Part shown: in pieces, positions 32,995-42,675 of the stretch
How the letters are laid out: each line of letters starts with the position of its first letter
Position numbering within the stretch: the stretch's first letter is position 1
The notes under the pieces: generated by a model
What the model saw: the letters and a program-made list of their open reading frames with translations, nothing else
Told to the model about the DNA's origin: nothing
Databases searched by the model: none
Origin: Alphaproteobacteria bacterium
Lineage (GTDB): Bacteria; Pseudomonadota; Alphaproteobacteria; Rickettsiales; JADKJE01
Assembly (NCBI GenBank): GCA_016722515.1
Contig: JADKJE010000004.1
Span: forward strand, 62,001-126,000
Reading direction: 5' to 3'
Length of the DNA stretch: 64,000 bases
Program-made: the position numbers and the translations under genes

Positions 32995-35238
32995 GTGAGT
33001 AGAAAGAGATACTATTATCAGGGCAAGATGGAATCAAGCGATAGCTCGGATGAAGAAAAAATTAATGATTATAAACAATGCCTCGAATATTTAGAAAAAG
33101 TCCCGGTCCTTTTAAACAAGCGCCCCGTCTATAATGAAGGCTCAGGGAGCGACTCAGAGGAAGACCGTAATAATTTAGACTCAGGGAGCGACTCAGAGGA
33201 AGACCGCAATTCTTCATATCCCCGTAGGTCACGCTATTCCTCGTCTAATCCCCGCACCACCCGTGTACCTCAGTCAAACCGATATAGCCCCCATACACGT
33301 TATAAACCAGCACCTTTTATTCCTGACCTTGTTTATGTTACTAATGCGCCCGTTCCCATTTCTCACGCTGCAAATCGTGATGAGGCCGATGGAAATAAAA
33401 CTCGGGTCCATCCGAAAAGAACAAACGTTAAAACGGCTAGAACAAACACTCTCAAGATACCGGAACATAATACCGATAGGGCACTTAAAAGCATAGAAAT
33501 CTCTGAAAAACCGAAAAAGAAACAAACCGATAGAAAAAAGAAAGATATTAAGTTTGGCGGCAGTCTTTATCACTCATGGAAAGGTGGTGTTGCTACGCAC
33601 AGACCTGAATACCCTAACAGACCCCTTGACAAAGGGCTGAAGGAAATAAGTCAAAAATCGAATGGAGACAAGACCCACCTAAAAGAAACCACCTTTGGAG
33701 GAGTTATTACAGCAATTACAGGCGGAGCAAACCTCGTCAATACGGCGTCTGCTTGGGCAACCAGAGGCGGAGAAAAGCCAGAACGGGAGAGAATCAATAT
33801 CGGCTTCGACCCATTACCTGAGAAGAAAAAAGAACAAACCCAACCGAAGAAAAAGGAATCGAGGTTCAACACGCTAATAAAAGCCGCCCCGACTCCCACT
33901 CAACCCCAGCAATACAATATCCCTCATTACCCTCCGGCGACGAGTACTAAAATAGGTAGAACTCCTATATTAAGTAATCCTCCTATAAGAATTCCTCGTG
34001 AAACTTGGATATATAGTAGTTCTTCCGATTCAGATAGTAGCCCTAGGCCTAACCCTAGACCTGGACCTGGACCTAGTATCATATCTACGAGGGAAACTCT
34101 GGAAAGGGAAGCTCTGGAACACCAAGAAAGAGAAAGACACGAGAGGGAAGCTCTGGAAAGGAAAGCTCAGGAATACCGAAAAAGGGAGAGACGCGAGAGG
34201 GAAGTTCTGGAAAGGAAAGCTCAGGAACGAGTGATATTCGAGAGGGAAGCTCTGGAAAGGAAAGCTCAGGAAGGATACCAAGAACGAGAGTCGTATTTCA
34301 GAATAATAGCTAAGAAAGAGCCCGCAAGAGAGAGACTGGAGAGGGAAGCTCTGGAAAGGAAAGCTCAGGAATACCGAAAAAGGGAGAGACGCGAGAGGGA
34401 AGTTCTGGAAAGGAAAGCTCAGGAACGAGTGATATTCGAGAGGGAAGCTCTGGAAAGGAAAGCTCAGGAAGGATACCAAGAACGAGAGTCGTATTTCAGA
34501 ATAATAGCTAAGAAAGAGCCCGCAAGAGAGAGACTGGAGAGGGAAGCTCAGGAGAAAAAAATAGCAAAAATTTCTGGTGACAGGATGGGCACCATATTGA
34601 AAGCCTTTAGGCTTGATATGCTTGCCAATAGTAAGATGAATTATCCTGAAAATGAAACTTATGACAAATCAAAAGCGAAAAGGAATAAAGTTGCGAGCAT
34701 GGCAATGAGCCATAGTGCTACTTCAGTCGCTATGTTTAGCTCAAAAGATGATATGACCAATTTGGATATTATCCAAGGTCCACGCTCCGATAGTCCATTT
34801 AACATTGCTAGAGAACAGTGGAATACTATCCACAAAATAGCAGTGGCAAGACAACAAGATATGAGTACTATACCTACAAAAAAACCAAATTCACCGGACA
34901 ACTATAAACTAAAAACGTTTGAAGAAATCTTTTATTCAGACTTAGACGACCCCATGAATCGATATGAATTTCTAAATGCTTTGTGCCTTATGGATGGAGG
35001 AAAGAATGCCTCGCAACTAACGCTGTTTGAAACGTTGGTAAGAGATTTTCCTCGATATTTAGCACCTGAGAATTCAGATAATTATGTTCTTCTCCTACAG
35101 AGACATTACGGAATGTTGGATGACGATATCACATATGAAGTACCTGATGCCAAACCATTAGATGTAAGTAATGAGAAAAAAGTTGCTGCAGCTGTTGGAG
35201 TACAAACGGGTAAACGAACGGCTATAAGCAGATCATAA
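32995..35238 (+). CDS. Large charged repeat protein
   Basis: 747 residues from GTG 32995, with AAGGGA in front. The N-terminus has two near-identical acidic repeats (GSGSDSEEDRN). The middle is Pro/Ser/Lys-rich. Residues about 365-525 are Glu/Arg coiled coil built of EREALERKAQE-type blocks, including a 66-residue segment duplicated exactly in tandem (198-base period, 34141 and 34339) plus a partial third copy. The C-terminal ~200 residues are a separate globular region. No known catalytic motif or signal peptide. Composition is eukaryote-like, as in effectors of intracellular bacteria. Confidence 0.8.
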   Translation: MSRKRYYYQGKMESSDSSDEEKINDYKQCLEYLEKVPVLLNKRPVYNEGSGSDSEEDRNNLDSGSDSEEDRNSSYPRRSRYSSSNPRTTRVPQSNRYSPHTRYKPAPFIPDLVYVTNAPVPISHAANRDEADGNKTRVHPKRTNVKTARTNTLKIPEHNTDRALKSIEISEKPKKKQTDRKKKDIKFGGSLYHSWKGGVATHRPEYPNRPLDKGLKEISQKSNGDKTHLKETTFGGVITAITGGANLVNTASAWATRGGEKPERERINIGFDPLPEKKKEQTQPKKKESRFNTLIKAAPTPTQPQQYNIPHYPPATSTKIGRTPILSNPPIRIPRETWIYSSSSDSDSSPRPNPRPGPGPSIISTRETLEREALEHQERERHEREALERKAQEYRKRERREREVLERKAQERVIFEREALERKAQEGYQERESYFRIIAKKEPARERLEREALERKAQEYRKRERREREVLERKAQERVIFEREALERKAQEGYQERESYFRIIAKKEPARERLEREAQEKKIAKISGDRMGTILKAFRLDMLANSKMNYPENETYDKSKAKRNKVASMAMSHSATSVAMFSSKDDMTNLDIIQGPRSDSPFNIAREQWNTIHKIAVARQQDMSTIPTKKPNSPDNYKLKTFEEIFYSDLDDPMNRYEFLNALCLMDGGKNASQLTLFETLVRDFPRYLAPENSDNYVLLLQRHYGMLDDDITYEVPDAKPLDVSNEKKVAAAVGVQTGKRTAISRS
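34141..34560 (+). repeat. 198-bp tandem duplication inside a coding region
   Basis: The block beginning GAGAGGGAAGCTCTGG at 34141 recurs at 34339 with no visible difference over 198 bases, and its opening bases appear again near 34537. Because the period is a multiple of three the frame is kept, adding 66 residues of coiled coil per copy. The perfect identity implies a recent event and a site prone to length change. Confidence 0.85.
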
Positions 35239-36367
35239 TCTTTATATAAATCTGTGTTAACGCCCTAATCGCCTCCACCTCGCAATGCTCATCCACCTTA
35301 TGCGCCGTCGCATTAATCAATCCACACTCCACCACCGGGCACATGTCCTTGATAAATCGCGCATCACTGGTGCCACCGCTGGTACTTAGCTCTGGTGTTT
35401 TGCCCGTTACTTCTTTCACAGCATCAACGACCTGATACGCTAATTCACCCGGCTCTGTTAAAAACGACTCACCCGTTACAAACACCGTCAATTCGTGCTT
35501 GGGTGCATATTGATGACAGACCCGCCTCACCCACTCAATCAATGATTTGGATTGATGGCGGTCGTTAAAACGAATATTGAAATGTGCGCGTGCATGAGCC
35601 GGGATGACGTTATCGGCTTTGTTGCCTACATCAATGCTTGTCACTTCAAGGTTAGAAGGCTGAAAATACGGGGTTCCTTCATCCAGTACTGTGTTTTGCA
35701 GATTATGGACAATTTCGATCAGCCTCTTCACTGGATTATCGGCTAATGCCGGATAAGCTGCATGGCCCTGGGTGCCATCCACTTGCAAATGGAACGTCAC
35801 ACTGCCGCGGCGACCAATTTTAATCATCTCACCCAAATGCTTGGGGTTGGTGGGTTCCCCCACGATACAAGCATCAATGGTTTCACCTTTATCACGTAAC
35901 CATTGCAGTACTTTTTGGGTACCATTAATAGCCACCCCTTCTTCATCGCCGGTAATTAACAGGCTTAAAGACCCTTTAGGTTTTTGCCCTGATGCCAAAC
36001 ATTGCGAAACCGCAGCAACCCAGGCAGCAATGGCTCCTTTCATATCGACCACTCCCCTGCCATAGAGCTTGCCATCGCGAATGCTGGGCGAAAAGGGTAG
36101 CGTTGTCCATTCCGTTTCATTACCGGCAGGGACAACATCGGTATGCCCTGCAAAGCACAGATTATAACCATCATGACCAAGTCGGGCATAGAGATTATCA
36201 ACACGCTCCGTGCCTTGATCCTGAAATGGCAACCGATGACAGGTAAAGCCCAGTGGCGTAAGTACAGATTCCAGATAGTCCAACGCACCACCTTCTATAG
36301 GTGTTACACTCGGGCAGGCAATCAATGCTTTGGCAATCTCAATCGGGTCTAGGGGGTGTATCGTCAT
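35222..36367 (-). CDS. dapE: Succinyl-diaminopimelate desuccinylase
   Basis: 381 residues from ATG 36367, which has AAGGA six bases upstream (ATG 36370 is closer). M20 zinc peptidase motifs: FAGHTDVVPAG (metal His and Asp), GRGVVDMKGA, GDEEGVAINGT (catalytic and metal Glu), and TAHKVDEHCEV near the end; the SGGTSDARFI segment is typical of DapE. It makes L,L-diaminopimelate for lysine and peptidoglycan. Its end overlaps the convergent repeat-protein gene by 17 bases. The last residues (QIYIKIMICL) look slightly extended. Confidence 0.95.
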   Translation of the reverse strand: MTIHPLDPIEIAKALIACPSVTPIEGGALDYLESVLTPLGFTCHRLPFQDQGTERVDNLYARLGHDGYNLCFAGHTDVVPAGNETEWTTLPFSPSIRDGKLYGRGVVDMKGAIAAWVAAVSQCLASGQKPKGSLSLLITGDEEGVAINGTQKVLQWLRDKGETIDACIVGEPTNPKHLGEMIKIGRRGSVTFHLQVDGTQGHAAYPALADNPVKRLIEIVHNLQNTVLDEGTPYFQPSNLEVTSIDVGNKADNVIPAHARAHFNIRFNDRHQSKSLIEWVRRVCHQYAPKHELTVFVTGESFLTEPGELAYQVVDAVKEVTGKTPELSTSGGTSDARFIKDMCPVVECGLINATAHKVDEHCEVEAIRALTQIYIKIMICL

Positions 36368-36394
36368 CATAAATCCTTTTTGGATCCATTATAA

Positions 36395-36540
36395 GGAATT
36401 GCACGACGAACGCAATTCCTTCTCATCGGTGCCTGAATCACAGCATTGTGGAATTTTGCTTGTCGCTAAATAGTTTTGCGCTGAAGATGACGGAGTGTAG
36501 GGCGTCATCTTCACCCTTTTTAAGCAGTATCACCACCGTC
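36395..36540. repeat. Dispersed single copy related to the 285-bp unit
   Basis: Contains GCACGACGAACGCAATTCC, then CGGTGCCTGAATCACAG, GGAATTTTGCTTGTCGC, GAAGATGACGGAG and TCACCCTTTTTAAGCAGTAT in the same order as in the tandem array, but truncated before the second arm of the large hairpin. Shows the unit also exists as dispersed, decaying copies. Confidence 0.75.
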
Positions 36541-36557
36541 CCTATCCCAAACTCAGG

Positions 36558-38663
36558 TTAATCAGATGACTGCGCTTGTTGTTGCGAATCCAGCAACTGC
36601 AAAATAGAATTGGCAGAAGCAACGGCCTGTTCTAAGCGCGAATATTGATTGAGTAACGCATTGCGGTAACGGTCTATTTGCGAATTGAGACGAGTTATAT
36701 CCTCCTGCGTGTTCGATTTTCTCTCCGTCAAACTATCAACAGTATTTTGTAACGTACCGGTACTGCTTAATATAGGATTTAAATTATTAAACAAACGATC
36801 CGCGACTCCCTGACTTAGGGTCGCATCAATCGAGTCCGATCCATCCCCCGTATAAATAAACGTATAACCATCAAAAATAGTACCGGATTGTCCTTTAAGC
36901 GAACCACCAATGACCGAGGTGTCATTTAAACCAAGCGCCCCCCTGAAATCAGTCGTATCACCATTACTAAAAGAAATGGTTTTTCCACCATCATCTGGAG
37001 TAATCACCAACTGGCCACCGCTAATGCTTGCACTCACACCCGTAACTGTATTATTAATCGCTGCTGTTAAATCTGTAAGATTCTTAAAACGGCTCAGCCC
37101 AGTATTTGAGCTGTCATAGGTTAAGGTATACTCGGTTGCTGTGCCATTTTCGTCGGTCACCGTAATCTTAAACCGGTCGCCATCCGTAGCAGCAAAGGTA
37201 TCCGTCACCGTTGCGGCCCCTAAGATAGATGTGGTGGTAATATCCTTACTGATTGATTTATCTTTAGTTGCAACATAATCCATATTCACCGTATGACTAC
37301 CCGTATCATCCGTGTAGGTTACCCTGGCCTTATCACCGCTGGCACGTGTTTGGTCGATATCAACACTAAACCCTGTAATCGGTAAATTATTACCGCGTTG
37401 ATAGACGCTTAATTTATTAGACGATGTCGTGAGATTAAATTCAAAAAGGTTTTTGACATCATCAAAATTACTGGTAAGCAGGTTCGTCAGCTTGGTGTCA
37501 TCAACCAATAAGATATTGGCAACGGGTGGATTGGTATCATCGCCAGCAAAGTCGGTAAAGGTAATACCAATATCGGCTAATGAGTTTGCTTTACCGCTGG
37601 AAAGCCCTTTAATAAGGCCATTTACACCACTGGTAACCTGATTAGCGATTGATTGCAGCGTTGAATCCTGATGCAGCACTGCTGTTTTAACAAAATTGCC
37701 GTCTTTGTCTCTTTCCTGTTGGCGACCTACGAAAAAACGAAAATCATTATAGGCATTCACAAACGTGGTAATGCTGTCATGCGCGGTCGTAACGCCGTTA
37801 TCGACTTCTACATTAAGTACCGATGCATTGACCTGCTGAAAATTACTGGTGGTTTGATACAGCGAAAACGTTACCCCTTTAATCACATCATTAATGTTAT
37901 TAGATGAACGATGAATGGTCAGGCCATTTAAATCGATAATCGCATCTTTCGCCGTTTTATTAGTCGTAAATGTAAAGGCAGACTCTAATGAGGGCGTTGC
38001 CGTAAAATCATAACTGAAAGCATTGTCGGCGCCGGTATTCTTACTATCCAATACCAGGCGAAAATCGTTATCGCTCACTTTAACGATGGTGGCAGCTACC
38101 CCGGTTTCATTTTTGTTTTGGTTAATGCGTGATGCCACATCAATCAACGTATCACCTTGCTGAAGCGCGATCGTCGTATGTTTGCCAGCTACGATAATAT
38201 CAAAACTACCGTCACCTAATCCTAAATTTTGATCCTGTTTGGCAAACGTAAGACTGCGATCGGATTGCGCTTGCGCCAATTGGCCAACTTGCAAACTGTA
38301 TTTTCCCGCCTGTGCACCTGGTTCGGCCGAAACACCCACAAAGCTGTTTGCCGTGGATCCATCATTCGAGGTTAAAAAGACATCGCGGTAATTGAACGCA
38401 TTTTCCTGATCATTGCCAAATCCAGGAGGATTCTGCAACGCTTTAGACGCATTGCTGAGATTCTTGAGTAAGTTCTGTAATTCGCTGTAGGCTGTTAATT
38501 TATCATCGGTAAGCGTCACTTTATCGGTTAAGTTCGTCACAGGTACCTGCCTGGCCTTCACCAATCCATTAATCAATGATTGCGTATCAAGCCCCGACAA
38601 AATCCCATTGGATACCGTTTTGTCACCAATTTTTGTGAAACTACCTAAATTAATCCCAACCAT
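36558..38663 (-). CDS. fliD: Flagellar filament cap protein FliD
   Basis: 701 residues, longer than enterobacterial FliD (~470). The FliD N-domain is seen in GILSGLDTQSLINGLVKARQ with the following coiled coil (VTLTDDKLTAYSELQNLLKN), and the FliD C-domain in DSITTFVNAYNDF, LADIGITF and the terminal RYRNALLNQYSRLEQAVASANSIL. The extra length is in the middle (about 400-620), a Thr/Asp-rich surface region. FliD caps the growing filament and folds flagellin. It lies directly downstream of the flagellin gene. Confidence 0.93.
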   Translation of the reverse strand: MVGINLGSFTKIGDKTVSNGILSGLDTQSLINGLVKARQVPVTNLTDKVTLTDDKLTAYSELQNLLKNLSNASKALQNPPGFGNDQENAFNYRDVFLTSNDGSTANSFVGVSAEPGAQAGKYSLQVGQLAQAQSDRSLTFAKQDQNLGLGDGSFDIIVAGKHTTIALQQGDTLIDVASRINQNKNETGVAATIVKVSDNDFRLVLDSKNTGADNAFSYDFTATPSLESAFTFTTNKTAKDAIIDLNGLTIHRSSNNINDVIKGVTFSLYQTTSNFQQVNASVLNVEVDNGVTTAHDSITTFVNAYNDFRFFVGRQQERDKDGNFVKTAVLHQDSTLQSIANQVTSGVNGLIKGLSSGKANSLADIGITFTDFAGDDTNPPVANILLVDDTKLTNLLTSNFDDVKNLFEFNLTTSSNKLSVYQRGNNLPITGFSVDIDQTRASGDKARVTYTDDTGSHTVNMDYVATKDKSISKDITTTSILGAATVTDTFAATDGDRFKITVTDENGTATEYTLTYDSSNTGLSRFKNLTDLTAAINNTVTGVSASISGGQLVITPDDGGKTISFSNGDTTDFRGALGLNDTSVIGGSLKGQSGTIFDGYTFIYTGDGSDSIDATLSQGVADRLFNNLNPILSSTGTLQNTVDSLTERKSNTQEDITRLNSQIDRYRNALLNQYSRLEQAVASANSILQLLDSQQQAQSSD

Positions 38664-38874
38664 AACGCTACCTTATAATTATTCTATGCCAACACGAGGT
38701 GAATCCACCCCGCCTCGACAAGGAGAGTAGACAAACATCAACGTTGTTTACCTTAATAGGAACACGTAAATTTTTAGTTAAGCTCCAGCATAAAACAAAC
38801 CCTTGGGAGATCCAGGTTATCAACACATCCACACTTTGTTCGATACGCCTAGACCCCCCAAGGGCCTGTAGAAT

Positions 38875-38910
38875 ATGTGCCACCCTTCCAATGAAGGAAA
38901 GATGGCACAT
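38875..38910 (-). terminator. Hairpin after the flagellin gene
   Basis: ATGTGCCACCCTTCC and GAAGGAAAGATGGCACAT form an imperfect stem around a three-base loop, placed 14 bases after the flagellin stop on the minus strand. There is no strong T run. It may partly separate flagellin and fliD transcripts. Confidence 0.55.
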
Positions 38911-38923
38911 AAGAATGTTTCAA

Positions 38924-41266
38924 TTAACCAATCAATTTGAGGAGTGATTGAGGTAATTGGTTCGCTTGTGCAGTAACAGAAATAGATGCTTGGATACGTA
39001 CTTGTGCTTGAGCAAACTTAGTAGATTCTTCAGCAACGTTAGCATCCAAGAAGTCAGCGCGAGCCGCATCTGTATTTTGAATACTGGTTTCCAAGTTAGC
39101 CGAAGCAAAATCAAAACGAGATTGCAATGCACCAATACCTGCGCGTAATGAAGTTACTTTGCTAATAGCATCATCGAGCGCTTTACCAGCTTCTACAGAA
39201 GAATCAACCGTAAGGACATTTAACGATTTTCCGCCATACAGTGAATCAGTTTTAGCACTAGACAGCGATACTTGAATGACGTCACTCGAAGCAACACCCA
39301 CCTGGAAGTTGATACCGCCACCACCTTTACCAATACCAAAAGCAGAACCTAAAGCATTCTCAAATGCTGCTGCTTTGGAATCGGTAGACACACTGATATC
39401 ATCTGTAGTATCACCCGTAATACCACCAGCAACGAAGGTCAATGTGCTTGTTGGATCATCGGTATTAGTCAATGTTAAGCGGCTTCCACGAACAATCGAA
39501 GTACCTATGCCACTAGAGGTTTCATACGTTTGGCCATTCACTTTGATTTGCAGGTTGAAGTCAGAGCTTCCTGTTTTAGGAGCAGTAACCTTCACACTGT
39601 CGACTTGCAAACTATCAAAATTGCTTTTGTTTAATTCAAGATATGAACCATTCAATGTACCAGTTTTGACGTTTCCATCCAAAATATTACCAGTGCCGCT
39701 ATAGCTGCTGATGGTACGATTTTGAGAAAATTGAACTTTATCCAACGCTTTATTTAAACGATCAGCAAGTACATTCGCTTCCGATTGGTTATTGACCGAT
39801 TGACCTTGGTTAGCTGCCAGCTCAATGCTGAAAGATCCCCCAGCAGCATTATCCGCTGTGAACGTCACAAACGTATTTGCTGTTGCGGTTGTATCGGTAA
39901 TAGAAGCTTTATAGGTATAATCACCCACTTTAATGCTCACATTAGCTTGATCAGGAAGACCAGAATATTGAGCACTAAATCCAGAAATTTTACCCGTGAA
40001 CGATGCATTATTTTTGATCAAATGCGTATCAACACCACCTACAGCACCACCCGCGAGAGTCGTCACGGCCGTACCGATTGGAGTGTTGGTACCATCTTCA
40101 ATCACAAATGAGTTACCATCGGTTGTCTCACCTTTATAGCTTACATCCAAAACTGCAGAACCAGCCACATGCGAATAGGTTGCTTTAGCAATGGCTTCTT
40201 TGTTTGAGTTGTTCAACACAGAAACTAAATTGTCTAAAGACTCAGCTTGGGTAGCACCAACCAATACTTCGTTAGCCGCACCCGTTAAGGTTGTTTTAAA
40301 CGTAATCGTTTCACCGTTTACTTTCAGAGAGTCACCGTTTGCAGGTGTACCAGCAAAGGTAATAGCAGCAGAAGCCTTTGTACCAGACAAGCTGCTTAAG
40401 ATACTGTCAGAAATAGTTCCGCTTGAAGTCACGCCACCTTCGACCAATGAATTATCTGAACCACCTTGTAAGGCAGCAGCAGAGAACGTAAGGCCGGTAC
40501 CGGTACCGTTTGCCATGGAGAATGAGTTACCACCACGTCCAGCTTCATTATAGGTCACGACGATCTGAGCAGTATTACCCGAACCTACTTTAGCATAGGT
40601 AGCAGCACTCACCGCAGAGCTGGTGTTGCTTTGCAATTTACCCAGCAAGTTATCAAGTGTTGAACCAGCAGAACCACCGATTTGAACCGTAGTTGGGCTT
40701 ACAGAAGCTGCTGTTGTGAACGTGAAAGTCGTACCGTTGATCACCGCTGTATCGTTGTTTGATGGATTGGTAGAGATGGTGATCGTACCAGACGCTTTTG
40801 TTCCTGAGGCATTGGCTTCAAGTTTCGTTACGTCACTTAATCCACCGTCAATCAATTTAATGCCGTTGAAGTTGGTGCTTGCAGCAATACGGTCAACCTC
40901 TTTTGAGAGATTTTGGAACTCTTGGTCAAGGAATGCACGTTGAGAATTAGAAATCGAACCTGAGTTCGCTTGCGATGCCAGCGCTTTTTGACGTTGCAAA
41001 ATATCACCGACGCTCGACAGCGCACCATCAGCTACCGAAAGAAGGCTGTTAGCCTGAGAAGCGTTGGTTAAAGCAGTACGTAAGGTTGAAACGTCTGTTT
41101 TCAAACCAGTACCTACAGCAAGACCAGCAGCATCGTCCGATGCACGGATAATGCGGCTACCGCTTGATAAACGAGCAACCGAAAGTTGGGCGCTCTCAGA
41201 AGCTTTACCGAGATTTGCGTGGCCGTACATGGCCGAAATATTGGTATTAATTGAACCTGTTGACAT
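38924..41266 (-). CDS. fliC: Flagellin, unusually long
   Basis: 780 residues with intact flagellin ends: SINTNISAMYGHANLG, LSSGSRIIRASDDAAGLAV and NGIKLIDGG at the N-terminus, and FDFASANLETSIQNTDAARADFLDAN with VAEESTKFAQAQV at the C-terminus. The central part is greatly extended. Two related ~110-residue domains are visible: GTKASGTITI...GNSFSMANGTGTG at about 154-265 and GTKASAAITF...GNSFVIEDGTNTP at about 290-400. The next ~200 residues are a third, different insert. GTAGGAG precedes the start. Builds the filament; the insert should be surface-exposed. Confidence 0.95.
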   Translation of the reverse strand: MSTGSINTNISAMYGHANLGKASESAQLSVARLSSGSRIIRASDDAAGLAVGTGLKTDVSTLRTALTNASQANSLLSVADGALSSVGDILQRQKALASQANSGSISNSQRAFLDQEFQNLSKEVDRIAASTNFNGIKLIDGGLSDVTKLEANASGTKASGTITISTNPSNNDTAVINGTTFTFTTAASVSPTTVQIGGSAGSTLDNLLGKLQSNTSSAVSAATYAKVGSGNTAQIVVTYNEAGRGGNSFSMANGTGTGLTFSAAALQGGSDNSLVEGGVTSSGTISDSILSSLSGTKASAAITFAGTPANGDSLKVNGETITFKTTLTGAANEVLVGATQAESLDNLVSVLNNSNKEAIAKATYSHVAGSAVLDVSYKGETTDGNSFVIEDGTNTPIGTAVTTLAGGAVGGVDTHLIKNNASFTGKISGFSAQYSGLPDQANVSIKVGDYTYKASITDTTATANTFVTFTADNAAGGSFSIELAANQGQSVNNQSEANVLADRLNKALDKVQFSQNRTISSYSGTGNILDGNVKTGTLNGSYLELNKSNFDSLQVDSVKVTAPKTGSSDFNLQIKVNGQTYETSSGIGTSIVRGSRLTLTNTDDPTSTLTFVAGGITGDTTDDISVSTDSKAAAFENALGSAFGIGKGGGGINFQVGVASSDVIQVSLSSAKTDSLYGGKSLNVLTVDSSVEAGKALDDAISKVTSLRAGIGALQSRFDFASANLETSIQNTDAARADFLDANVAEESTKFAQAQVRIQASISVTAQANQLPQSLLKLIG

Positions 41267-41528
41267 AGAAAACTCCTACTTGGATTAAAATTAATGGGCT
41301 ACTTGCCCGCTATTGATTATGCGCACCTTGCACATAATCCCCGAAGCCAGCAACGCCGACCACTCAGGTTACAGCTAAGAATAGCGGGCGACCTTTAAAA
41401 TTCGTTTAACAAAATCGGTTATTAAATGTATAAAATGCCGCCAATAGACGTTTAACCGCACCTCTGAAGGCCTCACTTTAGCAAAGAGCTTCGACTCAGC
41501 AAGCACACATGAAAATGAATCGTATACG

Positions 41529-42674
41529 TCATACATTCAATTTTATATACTGCCCTGTATCCCCTAATCCATGATTACGTACAGTCACCATCACTTGCCT
41601 TGCATTGACAGATAGTGCCGCCATAGAGTCGATATTGACGGGCTGCGTTAAATGATCCACAGTTCCAACCAAACGCGGTACGGATGTCGATACATCGATC
41701 AATGCACTACGCCATGCAAGATTAAGTACCGTGTAGTGAATCAGGACAGATGACGCTTGCGGACATGTAAGTACTACTTCACCCAATGCCGCGACAGACT
41801 CCGTATAAAATATTGCGCTTCCGCCTATGTTAATCATGTTATTAGTGATCGTTAGTAGCACCACTTCACCCGTAACATGAGCATTATGCCGGTAGGCCAC
41901 CACTAATTGACCAGGTGCCATTAAACATGATTTTAGCATGCCTACCGCACTATTTACGACCGTCACCACATTTCCTAAAGTGATGGTTGCACCATTGATG
42001 TGAATCAATTGCGCCTTCAAATACGTGCCGGATAAACCGGAACGGTAACAGAGAATAACCTGCTGTGAATTCAGCTTAGTCAGCTGGCAATACAAAGGCA
42101 TAGACAACGCTTCAAAAGTCGTCTTTGGATCCCAGCTTATGGTTAAATGACTCATATCCAACATTCCCCTCATCATTTGACCTGCATTATCTTTCGTTGA
42201 TTGAAAGGCAAATAAAACGGTTAACGAATCAAGCATCACCACAGATGGATAATGGATAGCCCCGGCAAAGAGCTGTACACTTAATCCAATAGTAAGCGTA
42301 TTCGAGTTACTGATTTTAAACACAATTGATTTAGGATAATGCGACGGCGCTGTGCGCAAAAGGATAACACCATTGCCTGATGCCGGATCAACTGCTATAT
42401 CCATTGCCGTTATAGTTCCGTTATAAATAATAATTTCTGCACCTAAAACATTCACTCCAGAAGCATCCACCGTAACCACCCTGAGTACGACATCATTATT
42501 GGCACCACGACGATATCCAAGCAATATCCCAGATGCAGAAAATGGAACGATTACCTGAAATTGAGGATTATTAGCATACGTCATCGCTACCGAATCTAAA
42601 TGACCATCGTAACCATGCCAATCAACAGATAAAACAATAGGTTTTTTATTAAAGTTAATATATCGATACAACAT
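41529..42674 (-). CDS. Hypothetical protein, repeated beta-strand pattern
   Basis: 381 residues with no signal peptide. The sequence is dominated by short beta strands with recurring patterns such as NDVVLRVVTVDASGVNVLGAE, VVMLDSLTVLFAFQS and QLVVAYRHNAHVTGEVVLL, as in a beta-propeller. It begins one base after the stop of the DUF2793 gene, so the two form an operon. No family recognised. With DUF2793 upstream, a phage-tail or gene-transfer-agent adhesin role is possible. Confidence 0.7.
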   Translation of the reverse strand: MLYRYINFNKKPIVLSVDWHGYDGHLDSVAMTYANNPQFQVIVPFSASGILLGYRRGANNDVVLRVVTVDASGVNVLGAEIIIYNGTITAMDIAVDPASGNGVILLRTAPSHYPKSIVFKISNSNTLTIGLSVQLFAGAIHYPSVVMLDSLTVLFAFQSTKDNAGQMMRGMLDMSHLTISWDPKTTFEALSMPLYCQLTKLNSQQVILCYRSGLSGTYLKAQLIHINGATITLGNVVTVVNSAVGMLKSCLMAPGQLVVAYRHNAHVTGEVVLLTITNNMINIGGSAIFYTESVAALGEVVLTCPQASSVLIHYTVLNLAWRSALIDVSTSVPRLVGTVDHLTQPVNIDSMAALSVNARQVMVTVRNHGLGDTGQYIKLNV

Positions 42675-42675
42675 A

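Noticed and set aside
34030..34479. 149-codon minus-strand Phe/Leu/Ser-rich frame
   Set aside because: It is the complement of the Glu/Arg coiled-coil repeat, so the long frame is an effect of the repetitive sequence.
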